Positions 8,182 through 18,555 are shown, numbered from the stretch's first letter. The stretch is 64,000 nt of DNA from Streptomyces sp. NBC_01381 (GCF_026340305.1 NZ_JAPEPI010000001.1:4526001-4590000), one strand, 5' to 3'. A program made the numbers and translations. The notes: a model not told the origin generated them from the sequence alone.

Positions 8182-9204
8182 TCAGGGTCGGAGCAGCACC
8201 TTCCCGGTCTTCGGGTCACCGCCGCCGACCAGCGCGACGGCCTCGCCGAACTGCTCCAGTGGGAACTCGTGGGTGATCAGCGGGGCCGGGTCGAGCAGCC
8301 CGAGCCCGAAGGCCCGCACCGCCTCCGACCAGGCGGCGGATGGCGCGCCGAAGATGCTGCGCACCTCCAGCTGGCTCAGCGACAGATGCACCGGGTCGAT
8401 GCCGGTGGCGCCGGGCGTGAACATGCCGGTGAGCACCACCCGGCCGCCCCGGCGCGCGAGCAGACAGGATGAGGCCGCCGTGGTCGGCGCCCCCGCGGTC
8501 TCCACGACCAGGTCGTAGCGGCCGTGGTGGCCCTGCGCATCGGCGGGTGTCAGGCTCTCGCTCGCCCCGAACTCCAGCGCCTGCGCGCCGCGTTCGGACC
8601 GCGGGTCGATCACGGTCAGCTCGGCGGGCGAGGATGCGGCGAGCAGCTGCACCGCGAGCAGCCCCAGGGTTCCCGCGCCGACCACCGCGATCCGCTCACC
8701 GGGCCGCGGCCGCCCCGCCCGCACCGCGCCCGCGATCACCGCGGCGGGTTCCAGGAGGGCGGCGGCGCTCAGGTCGGCGTCGTCGCGCAGGAAGTGCAAC
8801 AGCCGGGCGGGGACGGCCACATGGTCGGCGAAGGCGCCGGGCTCCGTGAAGCCCGTCTCCGCGTAGCCGCCAGTGCACAGGCTCGTCTCGCCGCACCGGC
8901 ACCGCTCGCACGTCCCGCAGGCCCGGAACCCCTCGGCGACGACCTTCCGTGCCACGAGCGCCGGGTCGACGCCGGGGCCCGCGGCCTCGACCGTGCCGGA
9001 CCACTCGTGCCCGGGGGTTACGGGATAGCGCACATACGCGGCGTCCCGGTGCCCGTCGTAGACCTCCCGGTCGCTCATGCAGATCCCCGCGGCGGCCACC
9101 CGCACCAGGACCTCGCCGGGGCCGGGCTCGGGCGTCGCCCCCACGACGAGCCGGTGCGAGCCCGGCCTGTCGATGACGATCGCGCGCGAGGATCCGGAGC
9201 TCAC
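8182..9204 (-). CDS. Zinc-dependent alcohol/sugar dehydrogenase (MDR family)
   Basis: 340 residues from GTG 9204, which overlaps the upstream dehydratase stop as GTGA. It is a medium-chain dehydrogenase: catalytic-zinc residues in AGICMSDREVYDG and TPGHEWSG, four structural-zinc cysteines in FRACGTCERCRCGETSLC, and the NAD(P) Rossmann motif VVGAGTLGLLAVQLL. An aspartate after the second Rossmann strand (VIDPRSERG) suggests a preference for NAD over NADP. Relatives oxidise polyols, threonine or sugars. Its coupling to a sugar-acid dehydratase suggests it oxidises a sugar or a hydroxy-acid intermediate of the same pathway. The substrate is not determined. Confidence 0.92.
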   Translation of the reverse strand: MSSGSSRAIVIDRPGSHRLVVGATPEPGPGEVLVRVAAAGICMSDREVYDGHRDAAYVRYPVTPGHEWSGTVEAAGPGVDPALVARKVVAEGFRACGTCERCRCGETSLCTGGYAETGFTEPGAFADHVAVPARLLHFLRDDADLSAAALLEPAAVIAGAVRAGRPRPGERIAVVGAGTLGLLAVQLLAASSPAELTVIDPRSERGAQALEFGASESLTPADAQGHHGRYDLVVETAGAPTTAASSCLLARRGGRVVLTGMFTPGATGIDPVHLSLSQLEVRSIFGAPSAAWSEAVRAFGLGLLDPAPLITHEFPLEQFGEAVALVGGGDPKTGKVLLRP

Positions 9205-10382
9205 TTCCCCGCTCCCTTGGGCTTCCCCGCCTTGGGGTCCCGCTTCTCCCAGCCCTCGGCCCACAGGTCGAACCGGGCCTGCTGCTGGGGGAACTCGGCT
9301 GCCGCGTCCGTGTCGAGCTCGACGCCGAGGCCGGGGGCGTGGGACACCTCGAAGCAGCCCGTCTCGGGATCCACCTGGGGCGCCCCGCGCACCACCTTCT
9401 TGATCTCCGCGTCCGCGAAGTCGTTGAAGTGCTCCAGGATCTTGAAGTTCGGTGTGCAGGCGCCGACTTGGAGGGAGGCGGCCGTCAGCACCGAGCCGCC
9501 GACATTGTGCGGGGCGATCAGCGTGTAGTGCGTCTCGGCGGTCGCCGCCAGTTTCCGCGTCTCCAGGATGCCGCCGATGTGGCCGACGTCCGGCTGGATG
9601 ATGTCGGCGGCCTGCGACTCGAACAGCTCGCGGAACTCGATCCGGTCGTGGATCCGTTCACCGGTGGCGATCGGCATGTCCACCTTGGCGGCGACCTTCT
9701 CCAGGGCCTTGAGATTCTCCGGTGGCACCGGTTCCTCCAGCCAGGCGGGCCGGAACGGCGCGAGTTCCTTGGCGAGCCGCACCGCCGTGGACGGGCTGAA
9801 CCGCCCGTGCATCTCCAGCATCAGCTCGGCGTCAGGGCCGATCGCGTCCCGGACCGCCTCGATCAGCGACACCGCGTACGACGTGCCCGCCTGGTCCAGC
9901 TCGAAGTGCCCGGTGCCGAACGGGTCGATCTTCAGGGCGCGGTAGCCCCGCTCGATCACCGCGCTCGCGGCCTTGTGGTACGCCTCCGGGGTGCGCTCGG
10001 TGGTGTACCAGCCGTTCGCGTACGCCTTGACCTTGTCGGTGAGCTTGCCGCCGAGCAGCTGCCAGACAGGAACGCCGAGCGCCTTGCCCTTGATGTCCCA
10101 ACAGGCCATCTCCACACAGGCGATGCCCGACATCACGATCTCGCCGGCCCGGCCGTAGTCGCCGTACTTCATGCGCCGCACGAGATCCTCGATCGCGAAC
10201 GGGTCGGACCCCACGATGTGGTTGGCCGCCGCCTCGCGGAGATAGCCGAGCAGGGCGTCGGTGCGACCGAGCATGCGGGTCTCGCCGACACCGGTGAGCC
10301 CCTCGTCGGTGTGGACCTGGACGTAGGTGAGATTGCGCCAGGGCGTCCCCACCACGTGCGTGCTGATTCCCGTAATACGCAA
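9201..10382 (-). CDS. Mandelate racemase/enolase superfamily sugar-acid dehydratase
   Basis: 393 residues from TTG 10382, chosen because AAGGGG lies eight bases upstream and because the family fold begins at once with LRITGISTHVVGTPW; longer starts add an unrelated leader. Catalytic elements of the superfamily are all present: KIDPFG (second-strand base position), metal ligands in ELMLEMHGRFS, EEPVPPEN and ATGERIH, then DIIQPDVGHIGG and APHNVGGSV carrying the Asp-His pair region. Such enzymes dehydrate aldonates such as galactonate to 2-keto-3-deoxy acids. It is first of a two-gene unit with the dehydrogenase. Substrate assignment needs biochemistry; galactonate-type is a guess. Confidence 0.9.
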   Translation of the reverse strand: MRITGISTHVVGTPWRNLTYVQVHTDEGLTGVGETRMLGRTDALLGYLREAAANHIVGSDPFAIEDLVRRMKYGDYGRAGEIVMSGIACVEMACWDIKGKALGVPVWQLLGGKLTDKVKAYANGWYTTERTPEAYHKAASAVIERGYRALKIDPFGTGHFELDQAGTSYAVSLIEAVRDAIGPDAELMLEMHGRFSPSTAVRLAKELAPFRPAWLEEPVPPENLKALEKVAAKVDMPIATGERIHDRIEFRELFESQAADIIQPDVGHIGGILETRKLAATAETHYTLIAPHNVGGSVLTAASLQVGACTPNFKILEHFNDFADAEIKKVVRGAPQVDPETGCFEVSHAPGLGVELDTDAAAEFPQQQARFDLWAEGWEKRDPKAGKPKGAGK

Positions 10383-10400
10383 GGCAGTTGCCCCTTGGTT

Positions 10401-10430
10401 GTTCGGTATTTCGTCACACGTTCGAAATGT
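10401..10430. promoter_or_regulatory. Paired operator-like motifs before the dehydratase gene
   Basis: GTTCGGTATTTCGTCA (10401-10416) and, on the other strand, ACATTTCGAACGT (10418-10430) share the ATTTCG core with the site at 8114-8129. They lie within 50 bases upstream of the TTG start and face the divergent IclR gene. Together they look like a regulator-binding region for the divergent pair. Confidence 0.45.
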
Positions 10431-10525
10431 TGGCGTGACGGTATTCACGCAGTCGGTGGGGTGTCAATGGGTCGTACGAAACGGTCTTGGACCGCCCGAC
10501 GTACCCTCTGGTGACCGCCAGGCCG

Positions 10526-10619
10526 TTGCGCGCCGAACGTGGCTGTGTCTAGCCTGTGTTCGTCATATCGATCGTTGGCCGAAGTTTCGGACGCAACGTC
10601 ACACGCGACTTCGGACGCA
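10526..10619 (+). promoter_or_regulatory. Promoter and operator-like region of the IclR gene
   Basis: A plausible promoter is TTGCGC (10526-10531), an 18-base spacer and TAGCCT (10550-10555). Immediately downstream, 10558-10578 carries a GTTCG...TCGATCGTTGG sequence related to the two operator-like sites of the sugar genes. The decamer TTCGGACGCA is then repeated at 10586-10595 and 10610-10619, two helical turns apart. The overlap of promoter and motif suggests autoregulation. Confidence 0.45.
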
Positions 10620-10637
10620 CGGGGTGGGAGGCCGACC

Positions 10638-11408
10638 ATGGGACGACTGGTGCCAGCGGTGACCAGGGCGCTGGACATACTGGAGCTGTTCCTGGAGGGC
10701 GACGGGACCCTGTCCGCCCCCGAGGTGACCCGCAGGCTCCAGTTGCCCCGCACCACCGTGCACGAACTGCTCACCACCCTTGCGGCCCGCTCCTACCTTG
10801 TCCAGATCCCGGACCAGACGGGCCGCTACCGCCTCGGCGTACGCGCCTATCAGCTCGGCAGCCGGTACGCCGAGCAGCTCGACCTGGCCGCCGAAGGCCA
10901 GCAGGTGGCGCGCGAGGTCGCCGAGACCTGCGACGAGACGGTGCACGTCGCGGTCCTGGAGGACACCGACGTCATCTACATCGCCAAGGTGGACTCCACG
11001 CACGCCGTCCGGATGGTCTCCGCGGCGGGCCGCAAGCTGCCCGCCCACTGCACGTCGGTCGGCAAGATGCTGCTCGCCTCGCTGCCGCCGGCCGAGCTTG
11101 AGGCGCGCGTCGCGGGCCGCGAGCTGACGGCGATGACCCCGAACAGCATCACGGAGCCTCAGGCGCTGCTCGCCGCGCTCGCCGAGATCCGCGAGCGCGG
11201 CATCGCGGCCGAACATCGCGAGTCCAACCCGGACGTGAGCTGTGTGGCCGCCCCGGTCCGCGACAGCGCGGGACGGGTCGTCGCGGCGCTCTCCATCTCC
11301 GTACCGATGATCCGCTGGAGCGAGGACCGCGAGCGCGAACTCGCCGGGCTCGCCGCCAAGGGCGCGGACGACCTGTCGGTGCGCCTGGGCCATCGCGGCG
11401 GACGGTGA
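10638..11408 (+). CDS. IclR family transcriptional regulator
   Basis: 256 residues from ATG 10638, with GGGAGG eight bases upstream. The N-terminal winged helix includes VTRALDILELFLEG and LPRTTVHELLTTLAARSYL; the C-terminal effector domain has the family pattern LEDTDVIYIAKVDSTHAVRMVSAAG, ACSVGK-like HCTSVGKMLLASL and ERGIAAEHRESNPDVSCVAAPV. It is divergent from the dehydratase/dehydrogenase pair, with operator-like motifs on both sides of the gap. IclR members usually repress sugar or aromatic-acid catabolism until the ligand arrives, so it is the probable pathway-specific regulator of the 1935-10382 genes. Confidence 0.93.
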   Translation: MGRLVPAVTRALDILELFLEGDGTLSAPEVTRRLQLPRTTVHELLTTLAARSYLVQIPDQTGRYRLGVRAYQLGSRYAEQLDLAAEGQQVAREVAETCDETVHVAVLEDTDVIYIAKVDSTHAVRMVSAAGRKLPAHCTSVGKMLLASLPPAELEARVAGRELTAMTPNSITEPQALLAALAEIRERGIAAEHRESNPDVSCVAAPVRDSAGRVVAALSISVPMIRWSEDRERELAGLAAKGADDLSVRLGHRGGR

Positions 11409-11423
11409 AGTAACGGTGCGGCT

Positions 11424-11541
11424 GGCGCCCCGTAAGGGGCGCGGGGCTGTATCGATCTGCGGCTCCGCCGCGAAGGGGGTCCCCCCTGTTCGAGCGAAGC
11501 CGAGAACTTGGGGGAGCGACCAGCCCCCACCGGCCCGCGGG
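11424..11541 (+). repeat. Streptomyces-type intergenic repeat, copy 2, with a nested insert
   Basis: Starts with GCGCCCCGTAAGGGGCGCGG and continues with GGCTCCGCCGCG, as in copy 3. Between this and the terminal CGACCAGCC...GGCCCGCGGG block there is an extra stretch of about 40 bases (GGGGGTCCCCCC...CGAGCGAAGCCGAGA...GGGGGA) absent from copies 1 and 3. It fills the gap between the convergent IclR and methyltransferase genes, and its GC-rich hairpins could end transcription from both sides. Confidence 0.65.
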
Positions 11542-11545
11542 TCCA

Positions 11546-12076
11546 TCACCGCACTTCCAGCGGAGCGCAGGCGGACTCCAGGTCCAGGAGCCGCTGCTTG
11601 CGCTCCAGACCGCCCGCGTAGCCGGTGAGCGAGCCGTCGGCGCCGATGACGCGGTGGCAGGGGCGGACGACGAGCAGCGGGTTGCGCCCGATGGCCGTGC
11701 CGAGCGCGCGGACGGCGGCACGCGAGAGGCCCATCCGTTCGGCGAGCTTTCCGTACGTCGTGGTCGTGCCGTACGGAAGGGTGTCGAGGGCGTGCCAGAC
11801 CCGCTGCTGGAAGTCGGTGCCGACGCCGCTCACGTACTCGATGTCGAAGCGCGTCAGGCTTCCCTCGAAGTACGAGCGCAGTTGCGCGGCGATCTCGGCG
11901 AAGGCCGCGTCGTCGCGCACCCACCCGTCCTGGACGACGGCCCCGCCCTTCTGCCCCGGCATGGACAGCGAGGCCAGTGCGGTGCCGCCCTTCGCGGTGG
12001 CCGACGCCTCGCCGACCAGCAGCAGCTCGCCCAGCGGGCTTTCGACGGTCGTGTAGAGGGCCTTGGCGGTGGTCAT
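11546..12076 (-). CDS. ogt: Methylated-DNA-protein-cysteine methyltransferase
   Basis: 176 residues from ATG 12076 behind AGGGAG. It repairs O6-alkylguanine by transferring the alkyl group to its own cysteine, a one-use reaction. The active site PCHRV is at residues 139-143 (Cys140), preceded by the helix-turn-helix region FQQRVWHALDTLPYG, TTTYGKLAERMG and RALGTAIGRNP including the conserved arginine-finger region, and followed by LTGYAGGLERKQRLLDLE. There is no Ada-type zinc or AraC domain, so it is the stand-alone Ogt form. It runs divergently from the FadH gene. Confidence 0.95.
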   Translation of the reverse strand: MTTAKALYTTVESPLGELLLVGEASATAKGGTALASLSMPGQKGGAVVQDGWVRDDAAFAEIAAQLRSYFEGSLTRFDIEYVSGVGTDFQQRVWHALDTLPYGTTTTYGKLAERMGLSRAAVRALGTAIGRNPLLVVRPCHRVIGADGSLTGYAGGLERKQRLLDLESACAPLEVR

Positions 12077-12171
12077 CGGATGCTCCCTGCTCTGTGGTGA
12101 CAGGGGCAAGTCTGCGGGGTGCGGGCGCGAGCGGCTGGCGGGATTCGGACGTGGTCCCCGTCACGCCTTTA

Positions 12172-14265
<2,094 letters not shown>

Positions 14266-14307
14266 CGCGGCCGCACCGCTCCGAACGCCGTACCTAGGAT
14301 GGCCGCC

Positions 14308-14853
14308 ATGTCACTCCCGCACGCGATCCTCACCGCCCTGCTCGAGAAGCCGTCGTCCGGGCTCGAGCTGACCCGCAGGTTCGACAAGTCGATCGGCTAC
14401 TTCTGGTCGGCCACGCACCAGCAGATCTACCGCGAGCTGGGGAAACTGGAGCGGGACGGCGCCATCCGCGCGCTGCCGCAGGAGCAGGCGACGCGCGGGC
14501 AGAAGAGGGAGTACGAGGTGCTGCCGGCGGGCCGCGCAGAGCTGGCCCGCTGGACGGCGGCGAGCCAGGACCCCAAGCCGCTGCGGGACACCCTCCTGCT
14601 GCGGCTGCGGGCGGCGGCGGTCGTCGGCACGGACGGCATCGAGGCCGACCTGCGCCGCCATCTCACCCTGCACCAGAGGCAGTTGGCCGAGTACGAGGAG
14701 ATCGAGAAGCGGGACTTCCCGCCGGGCAAGGACGCGGTGGAGGACCGGCTGCGGCATGTGGTCCTCCGGGCCGGGATCGATCTGGAGACGTTCTGGACCC
14801 AGTGGCTGGAGCGGACGCTGGAGGAGCTGGACGCGCCGGCGTTGCCCGAGTGA
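14308..14853 (+). CDS. PadR family transcriptional regulator
   Basis: 181 residues from ATG 14308 (MSLPHAILTALLEKPSSG); an in-frame ATG nine bases earlier is the alternative. The N-terminal winged helix is typical PadR (FDKSIGYFWSATHQQIYRELGKLERDG and a basic wing RGQKREYEV). The C-terminal half is the helical vir-type domain with LHQRQLAEYEEIEKRDFP and FWTQWLERTLEEL. It follows fadH closely and probably represses it through the palindrome at 12172-12185. Effectors of this class are often phenolic or hydrophobic compounds, which would suit a reductase of conjugated substrates; that is inference. Confidence 0.92.
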   Translation: MSLPHAILTALLEKPSSGLELTRRFDKSIGYFWSATHQQIYRELGKLERDGAIRALPQEQATRGQKREYEVLPAGRAELARWTAASQDPKPLRDTLLLRLRAAAVVGTDGIEADLRRHLTLHQRQLAEYEEIEKRDFPPGKDAVEDRLRHVVLRAGIDLETFWTQWLERTLEELDAPALPE

Positions 14854-14863
14854 CGCAGAAGAC

Positions 14864-14877
14864 GGCCGGCGCCGGCC
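14864..14877. terminator. GC-rich palindrome between convergent genes
   Basis: GGCCGGCGCCGGCC lies just after the PadR stop and before the end of the convergent secreted-protein gene. It can form a compact hairpin and may act as a two-way terminator. There is no U-run, as is usual in high-GC genomes, so the call is tentative. Confidence 0.35.
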
Positions 14878-14923
14878 CGACGTGAGTCGGTCCGGCGGCA
14901 GCCGCTTCCTTCCACGGCCCGGT

Positions 14924-15430
14924 TCAGGGTCGGGGTGGTGCTCCGCGGCGGCGCAGGTACCAGGCGCCGCCGCCGACCGCGGCCGCGGCCACCAGGACCC
15001 CGCCCCCGACGAGGGTCAGCGTGCTGTAGTCCTCGCTGCCACCGCCGATGCCGCCTCGGACGCCGAGTGCGGGCGCCGTCGACGAGATGGTCGGCGTGGA
15101 GCCGACCCTGACCGTCGAGGGACCGACCACCGACCCGTCGTCGCACCGCACGAGCACCGAATGGGTGCCGGTGGTGACGTTCGTCCAGGAAGCGCTGCCG
15201 TTGATCAGCGACGTCTGTCGCCCCGCGGCGAAGCTGGCCGCGGAGGGGCTCATCAGGGAGGCGATGCCGCCGTTGGCGCACTCTGTCGTGGTGGCCCGGA
15301 CCGTTGTGCCGGTGGCGGTCACGGTGAGCCCCGGACCCGCCGCCGCCGGAGCGGCCAGTGCCAGCGGAAGAGCTGCGGCTGCGGCGGCGATGGTCAGTCC
15401 GGAGCGGACCAATATCTGAGTAGAACGCAT
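14924..15430 (-). CDS. Small secreted, membrane-anchored protein of unknown function
   Basis: 168 residues from MRSTQILVRSG. A signal peptide (hydrophobic, Ala/Leu-rich, ending APAAAG near residue 32) is followed by about 90 extracellular residues with two cysteines (TTECANGG and VLVRCDDGS) that could form a disulfide. After a glycine/serine linker (GGIGGGSED) comes a C-terminal transmembrane helix (LTLVGGGVLVAAAAVGGGAW) and a basic end, YLRRRGAPPRP. This is a surface-displayed sortase-like or simple anchored topology, but without an LPXTG-type signal. I do not recognise the extracellular domain; its beta-rich text suggests an immunoglobulin-like fold. Confidence 0.75.
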   Translation of the reverse strand: MRSTQILVRSGLTIAAAAAALPLALAAPAAAGPGLTVTATGTTVRATTTECANGGIASLMSPSAASFAAGRQTSLINGSASWTNVTTGTHSVLVRCDDGSVVGPSTVRVGSTPTISSTAPALGVRGGIGGGSEDYSTLTLVGGGVLVAAAAVGGGAWYLRRRGAPPRP

Positions 15431-15599
15431 GTGTCTGCCCTCCGGTGGCACGGGAGGCGGTACGTCCCATGCGCCGCCGGAGGTAGGGAAGCGCCCGTGC
15501 TACCTGCGGATGAGCCAACGTGCCATCGGCCAGGACCGCATGCGGACGGCCACCGGGCAGGTGACGGAATCCTTCGTACGGCCGACAGCCGACCCGACG

Positions 15600-16589
15600 T
15601 CACGACGGCCGGCCCGTGGTGACCGCCCGCTCGGCGGAGTAGCCGCCCCATGCCCCGTCGGGAAGCCTGGCCCTGAGCTTCACGCGATGGCGCTCGCCGG
15701 GCTCCTTTCCCAGGTAGAAGCTGTGCGTGGCCTTGGTCCGGGGAGCCGTGCCGCCGAAGACCAGCGAGGTGGCGGCCTTGCCGTCCAGGTGGATCTGATA
15801 CTCGGACACGGCGCCGCCCGTGCGGGGCGGCGTCCACGACAGATCGATGTAGTACGCCCCGCCCGCGCGGTGCGTCGTCGCGCGGAAGCCGGTCGGTGCC
15901 GTACCCCGCCCGTCGTCCCGGCCGGGCGCGGTGGTGAGGCGCACGGCCCGGCTCGCGGACGAGAAGTTGTCCGCCGCGTCGCGCGCCTTGACGGTGAAGG
16001 TGTACGTGGTGCCCGGACGCAAGCCGGTGATCAGCGTGGTCCGCTCGCCGCGCTCCACGCTGTGGATCTTCGCCGTGCCCTGGTAGATCTCGTACGAGGC
16101 GACACCCTGGTCGTCCGAGGATGCGCCCCACGACAGGGTCACCGCCCTGCTGCCCTCGGCCGCGCCGCGCGGCGTGCCGGGACGGGACGGCGGCTCGTGG
16201 TCCGCGGCGGCCGCGCCGGGCGTGGTCACGGACAGCTTCTTGCTCGCCGGGCCGACGTTCCCCTCGGCGTCGCGCGCCCGGACGGTGAAGGCGTACGTCG
16301 TGGACGGCTGCAGGCCCGTGACATCCACCATGTGCTTGCCGCCCGGCACGCGCTCGACCCGGGTGGCGCCGCGGTACACGTCGTAGCCGGTGACCCCGGT
16401 GTCGTCCGTGGCCCGGTTCCACATGACGTGGGCGGTGGTGGCGCTGCCCGCCTGGACGGTGACGCCGCGCGGGGCGGCAGGGGGCGCCACGTCCTTCGAG
16501 TCGCTCGGGTCGTCCTGCCAGGCGCAGGAGCTGAGGGCGCAGACGGCGGTGACGGCGAGGAGCGCGGTCAGGTGGGGGGTCCGTCGCAT
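15600..16589 (-). CDS. Lipoprotein with three fibronectin type III domains
   Basis: 329 residues from ATG 16589, preceded by GGAAGG. The signal ends in the lipobox LSSC near residue 21, so the protein is tethered to the outer face of the membrane. Three FN3 modules follow, each with the conserved Trp/Tyr pattern: VMWNRATDDTGVTGYDVYRG, LSWGASSDDQGVASYEIYQG and LSWTPPRTGGAVSEYQIHLDG, the third being divergent. No catalytic domain is attached. FN3 repeats in actinobacteria usually accompany carbohydrate-active enzymes as spacers; here the divergent neighbour is a chitosanase, which may be coincidental. A substrate-binding or structural surface role is the best guess. Confidence 0.85.
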   Translation of the reverse strand: MRRTPHLTALLAVTAVCALSSCAWQDDPSDSKDVAPPAAPRGVTVQAGSATTAHVMWNRATDDTGVTGYDVYRGATRVERVPGGKHMVDVTGLQPSTTYAFTVRARDAEGNVGPASKKLSVTTPGAAAADHEPPSRPGTPRGAAEGSRAVTLSWGASSDDQGVASYEIYQGTAKIHSVERGERTTLITGLRPGTTYTFTVKARDAADNFSSASRAVRLTTAPGRDDGRGTAPTGFRATTHRAGGAYYIDLSWTPPRTGGAVSEYQIHLDGKAATSLVFGGTAPRTKATHSFYLGKEPGERHRVKLRARLPDGAWGGYSAERAVTTGRPS

Positions 16590-16760
16590 GGGTGTGCCTT
16601 CCACTGAGACTGGGACGGCATTGGTCCGGACCTATTGGACACAGTTGGCGGGGGTACATCAAGAGGCCCGCGTGCTCCGTCCGGACCCCGAGCGGTGGCC
16701 GGGACGTACGAGTCGGGACAGATTGGGACTTCCGCGTCCACTCAGGGAAGGTCTTTTCTC

Positions 16761-17516
16761 GTGCGTACCAGAACGGCGGCGCTCGCCGTCGCCGCCGGAG
16801 CCGCTCTGCTGGCCACCCCCGCTTCACTGCCCGCGACGGCGCAGGAGCAGGGCGAGCCGAACCCCAAGTCGGCGAATGTCAGGGAGAGTTCACCGGGAGG
16901 GGACGCGCCACGCCAGACCTTGGCGCGCGAAGGCTCCGCGAGCGCCGCCGCCCTGCTCGCCAGGGCCGGATCGTGCCGGCAGGTCTCCCGCGGCAAGTAC
17001 CGCAGCGACGACGGCGCCCCGGCGAACATCCCCGTCTGCGGCAAACGCGGCGCCGTGTTCTGGAAGGCCGACATGGACGTCGACTGCGACGGACGGCCCG
17101 GCAAGGCGTGCAACCGCCGCAGCGACCCCCTCTTCTTCCACGCCACCGCCTTCCAGCAGTCCGACGGCCGCCAGCTGGACGCCGAGCGCCTGCCGTACGT
17201 CGTCGTGCCGGGCGCGAGCCGCCGCTGGAACCACGCGGCGCACGGCGTCGACGGCGGTTCCGTCGCCGCCGTGATCCACCGGGGCAAGGTTCTGTACGCG
17301 GTGGTCGGCGACACCGGTCCCACCGACCTGATCGGCGAGGCGTCCTACGCGGCGGCCAGGGCGCTCGGCATCCGCGCCGACCCCAAGTCCGGCGGCGCGA
17401 GCGGCGACGTCACCTACATCGTCTTCAAGGGGCGCGGCGCGTCCCCGATCGAGAGCCACCGGGCCGCGGTCGCCCGTGGCGACGCGCTGGCCCGGCAGTT
17501 CCTCCGCCAGAACTGA
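16761..17516 (+). CDS. Secreted chitosanase, glycoside hydrolase family 75
   Basis: 251 residues from GTG 16761 behind AGGGAAGG. A signal peptide ends near residue 27 (LPATAQ), so the enzyme is exported. The mature part has the GH75 pattern: VFWKADMDVDCDG (residues 100-111) containing the presumed catalytic Asp, CNRRSDPLFFHATAFQQ, LPYVVVP, and VVGDTGPTDLIGEAS with the presumed catalytic Glu193. It would cut chitosan internally during fungal or insect polymer use. The next gene is convergent, so it is a single-gene transcript. The length fits the family. Confidence 0.88.
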   Translation: MRTRTAALAVAAGAALLATPASLPATAQEQGEPNPKSANVRESSPGGDAPRQTLAREGSASAAALLARAGSCRQVSRGKYRSDDGAPANIPVCGKRGAVFWKADMDVDCDGRPGKACNRRSDPLFFHATAFQQSDGRQLDAERLPYVVVPGASRRWNHAAHGVDGGSVAAVIHRGKVLYAVVGDTGPTDLIGEASYAAARALGIRADPKSGGASGDVTYIVFKGRGASPIESHRAAVARGDALARQFLRQN

Positions 17517-17534
17517 GGCGGCGAGAGCAGAGGC

Positions 17535-17945
17535 TCACACCTTCCGATACGCGTACGCCTCCGCTGCCGCCGCCTCCACGGCGGCGAGGTCGGCGCCCGC
17601 CGACGCGGTCACCACGGCCGCGACCGCGCCCTCCACGAACGGGGCGTCCACCAGGCGGGCGCCGTCCGGGAGCTCATCGCCCTCCGCGAGCAGCGCCTTC
17701 ACGGTGAGGACCGCACTGCCCAGGTCGGTGAGGATCGCGACGCCCGCGCCGCGGTCGACCCGCGCGGCGGCCGCGGAGATCAGCTCGGCGCTGGTGCCGA
17801 GGCCGCCGTCCTCGGTGCCGCCCGCACCCGCCACGGGGGCGGTCGTCCCGCCGCCCGCGAGCCCGGCGGCCAGCTCGGCGACCGCGTCGGCGACGGGCCC
17901 GCTGTGCGAGACGAGGACGATGCCGACCAGCTTGTCGTCACTCAT
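17535..17945 (-). CDS. dhaM: DhaM-type phosphotransfer subunit of dihydroxyacetone kinase
   Basis: 136 residues, an EIIA-mannose-type domain only. The phosphorylated His is in VGIVLVSHSGPVADAV (near residue 14). ILTDLGSAVLTVKALL and a C-terminal AAVVTASAGADLAAVEAAA match DhaM. The longer DhaM forms with attached HPr and EI pieces are not seen, so phosphate must come from the general PTS. Its ATG overlaps the end of dhaL by eight bases, confirming translational coupling in the order dhaK-dhaL-dhaM. Confidence 0.92.
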   Translation of the reverse strand: MSDDKLVGIVLVSHSGPVADAVAELAAGLAGGGTTAPVAGAGGTEDGGLGTSAELISAAAARVDRGAGVAILTDLGSAVLTVKALLAEGDELPDGARLVDAPFVEGAVAAVVTASAGADLAAVEAAAAEAYAYRKV

Positions 17946-18555
17946 CGCCGGCCCCCTCGCCGCCCGCGGCCTCGGCGAGCGCGTCGAAGAGCAGCGCCGA
18001 CGATGTCGCGCCGGGATCCTGATGCCCTATGCTGCGCTCGCCCAGATAGCTCGCCCGGCCCTTGCGCGCCTGCAGCGGCGTGGTGGCGAGCGCGCCCTCG
18101 TTCGCGGCGGCCCGCGCCGCCGAGAAGGACTCCCCGAGCGCGTCGACCGCCGGGACCAGGGCGTCCAGCATCGTCTTGTCGCCGGGCGCCGCGCCGCCGA
18201 GCGCGCCGACGGCGTCGACACCCGTACGGAACGCGTCGGCGAACTGCTGCTCGCTGACCTCGGCGGCGTCGCCGAGCGCCTTGCCGGTACGCCGGAGCAG
18301 CGTGCCGTACAGCGGCCCCGACGCGCCGCCCACGGTCGAGATCAGCGTCCGCCCGGCCAGCATCAGGACGGCCCCCGGCGTGGCGGGCTCCTCCTTCTCC
18401 AGGGCGGTCACCACGGAGGCGAAACCCCGCTGCATGTTGCTGCCGTGGTCGGCGTCACCGATCGGCGAGTCAAGTTCGGTGAGCCGCTCCGCCTCCCGGT
18501 CGACGAGAGCGGCGGCCGAGATCAGCCAGCGGCGGAAGAATGCGGCGTCGAGCAC
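17938..18555 (-). CDS. dhaL: Dihydroxyacetone kinase ADP-binding subunit DhaL
   Basis: 205 residues from GTG 18555, five bases after AAGGAG. DhaL holds ADP permanently and passes phosphate from DhaM to substrate on DhaK. The magnesium-ADP signature DSPIGDADHGSNMQRG (near residue 30) is intact, followed by LMLAGRTLISTVGGASGPLYGTLL and GDKTMLDALVPAVDAL. The order and eight-base overlap with dhaM show the PTS-dependent form rather than a one-piece ATP kinase. Confidence 0.94.
   Translation of the reverse strand: MLDAAFFRRWLISAAALVDREAERLTELDSPIGDADHGSNMQRGFASVVTALEKEEPATPGAVLMLAGRTLISTVGGASGPLYGTLLRRTGKALGDAAEVSEQQFADAFRTGVDAVGALGGAAPGDKTMLDALVPAVDALGESFSAARAAANEGALATTPLQARKGRASYLGERSIGHQDPGATSSALLFDALAEAAGGEGAGDE

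Noticed and set aside
14924-15430. Secreted anchored protein as a sortase substrate or chaplin
   Set aside because: No LPXTG-type motif before the membrane helix, and no chaplin domain pattern; only the topology is similar.
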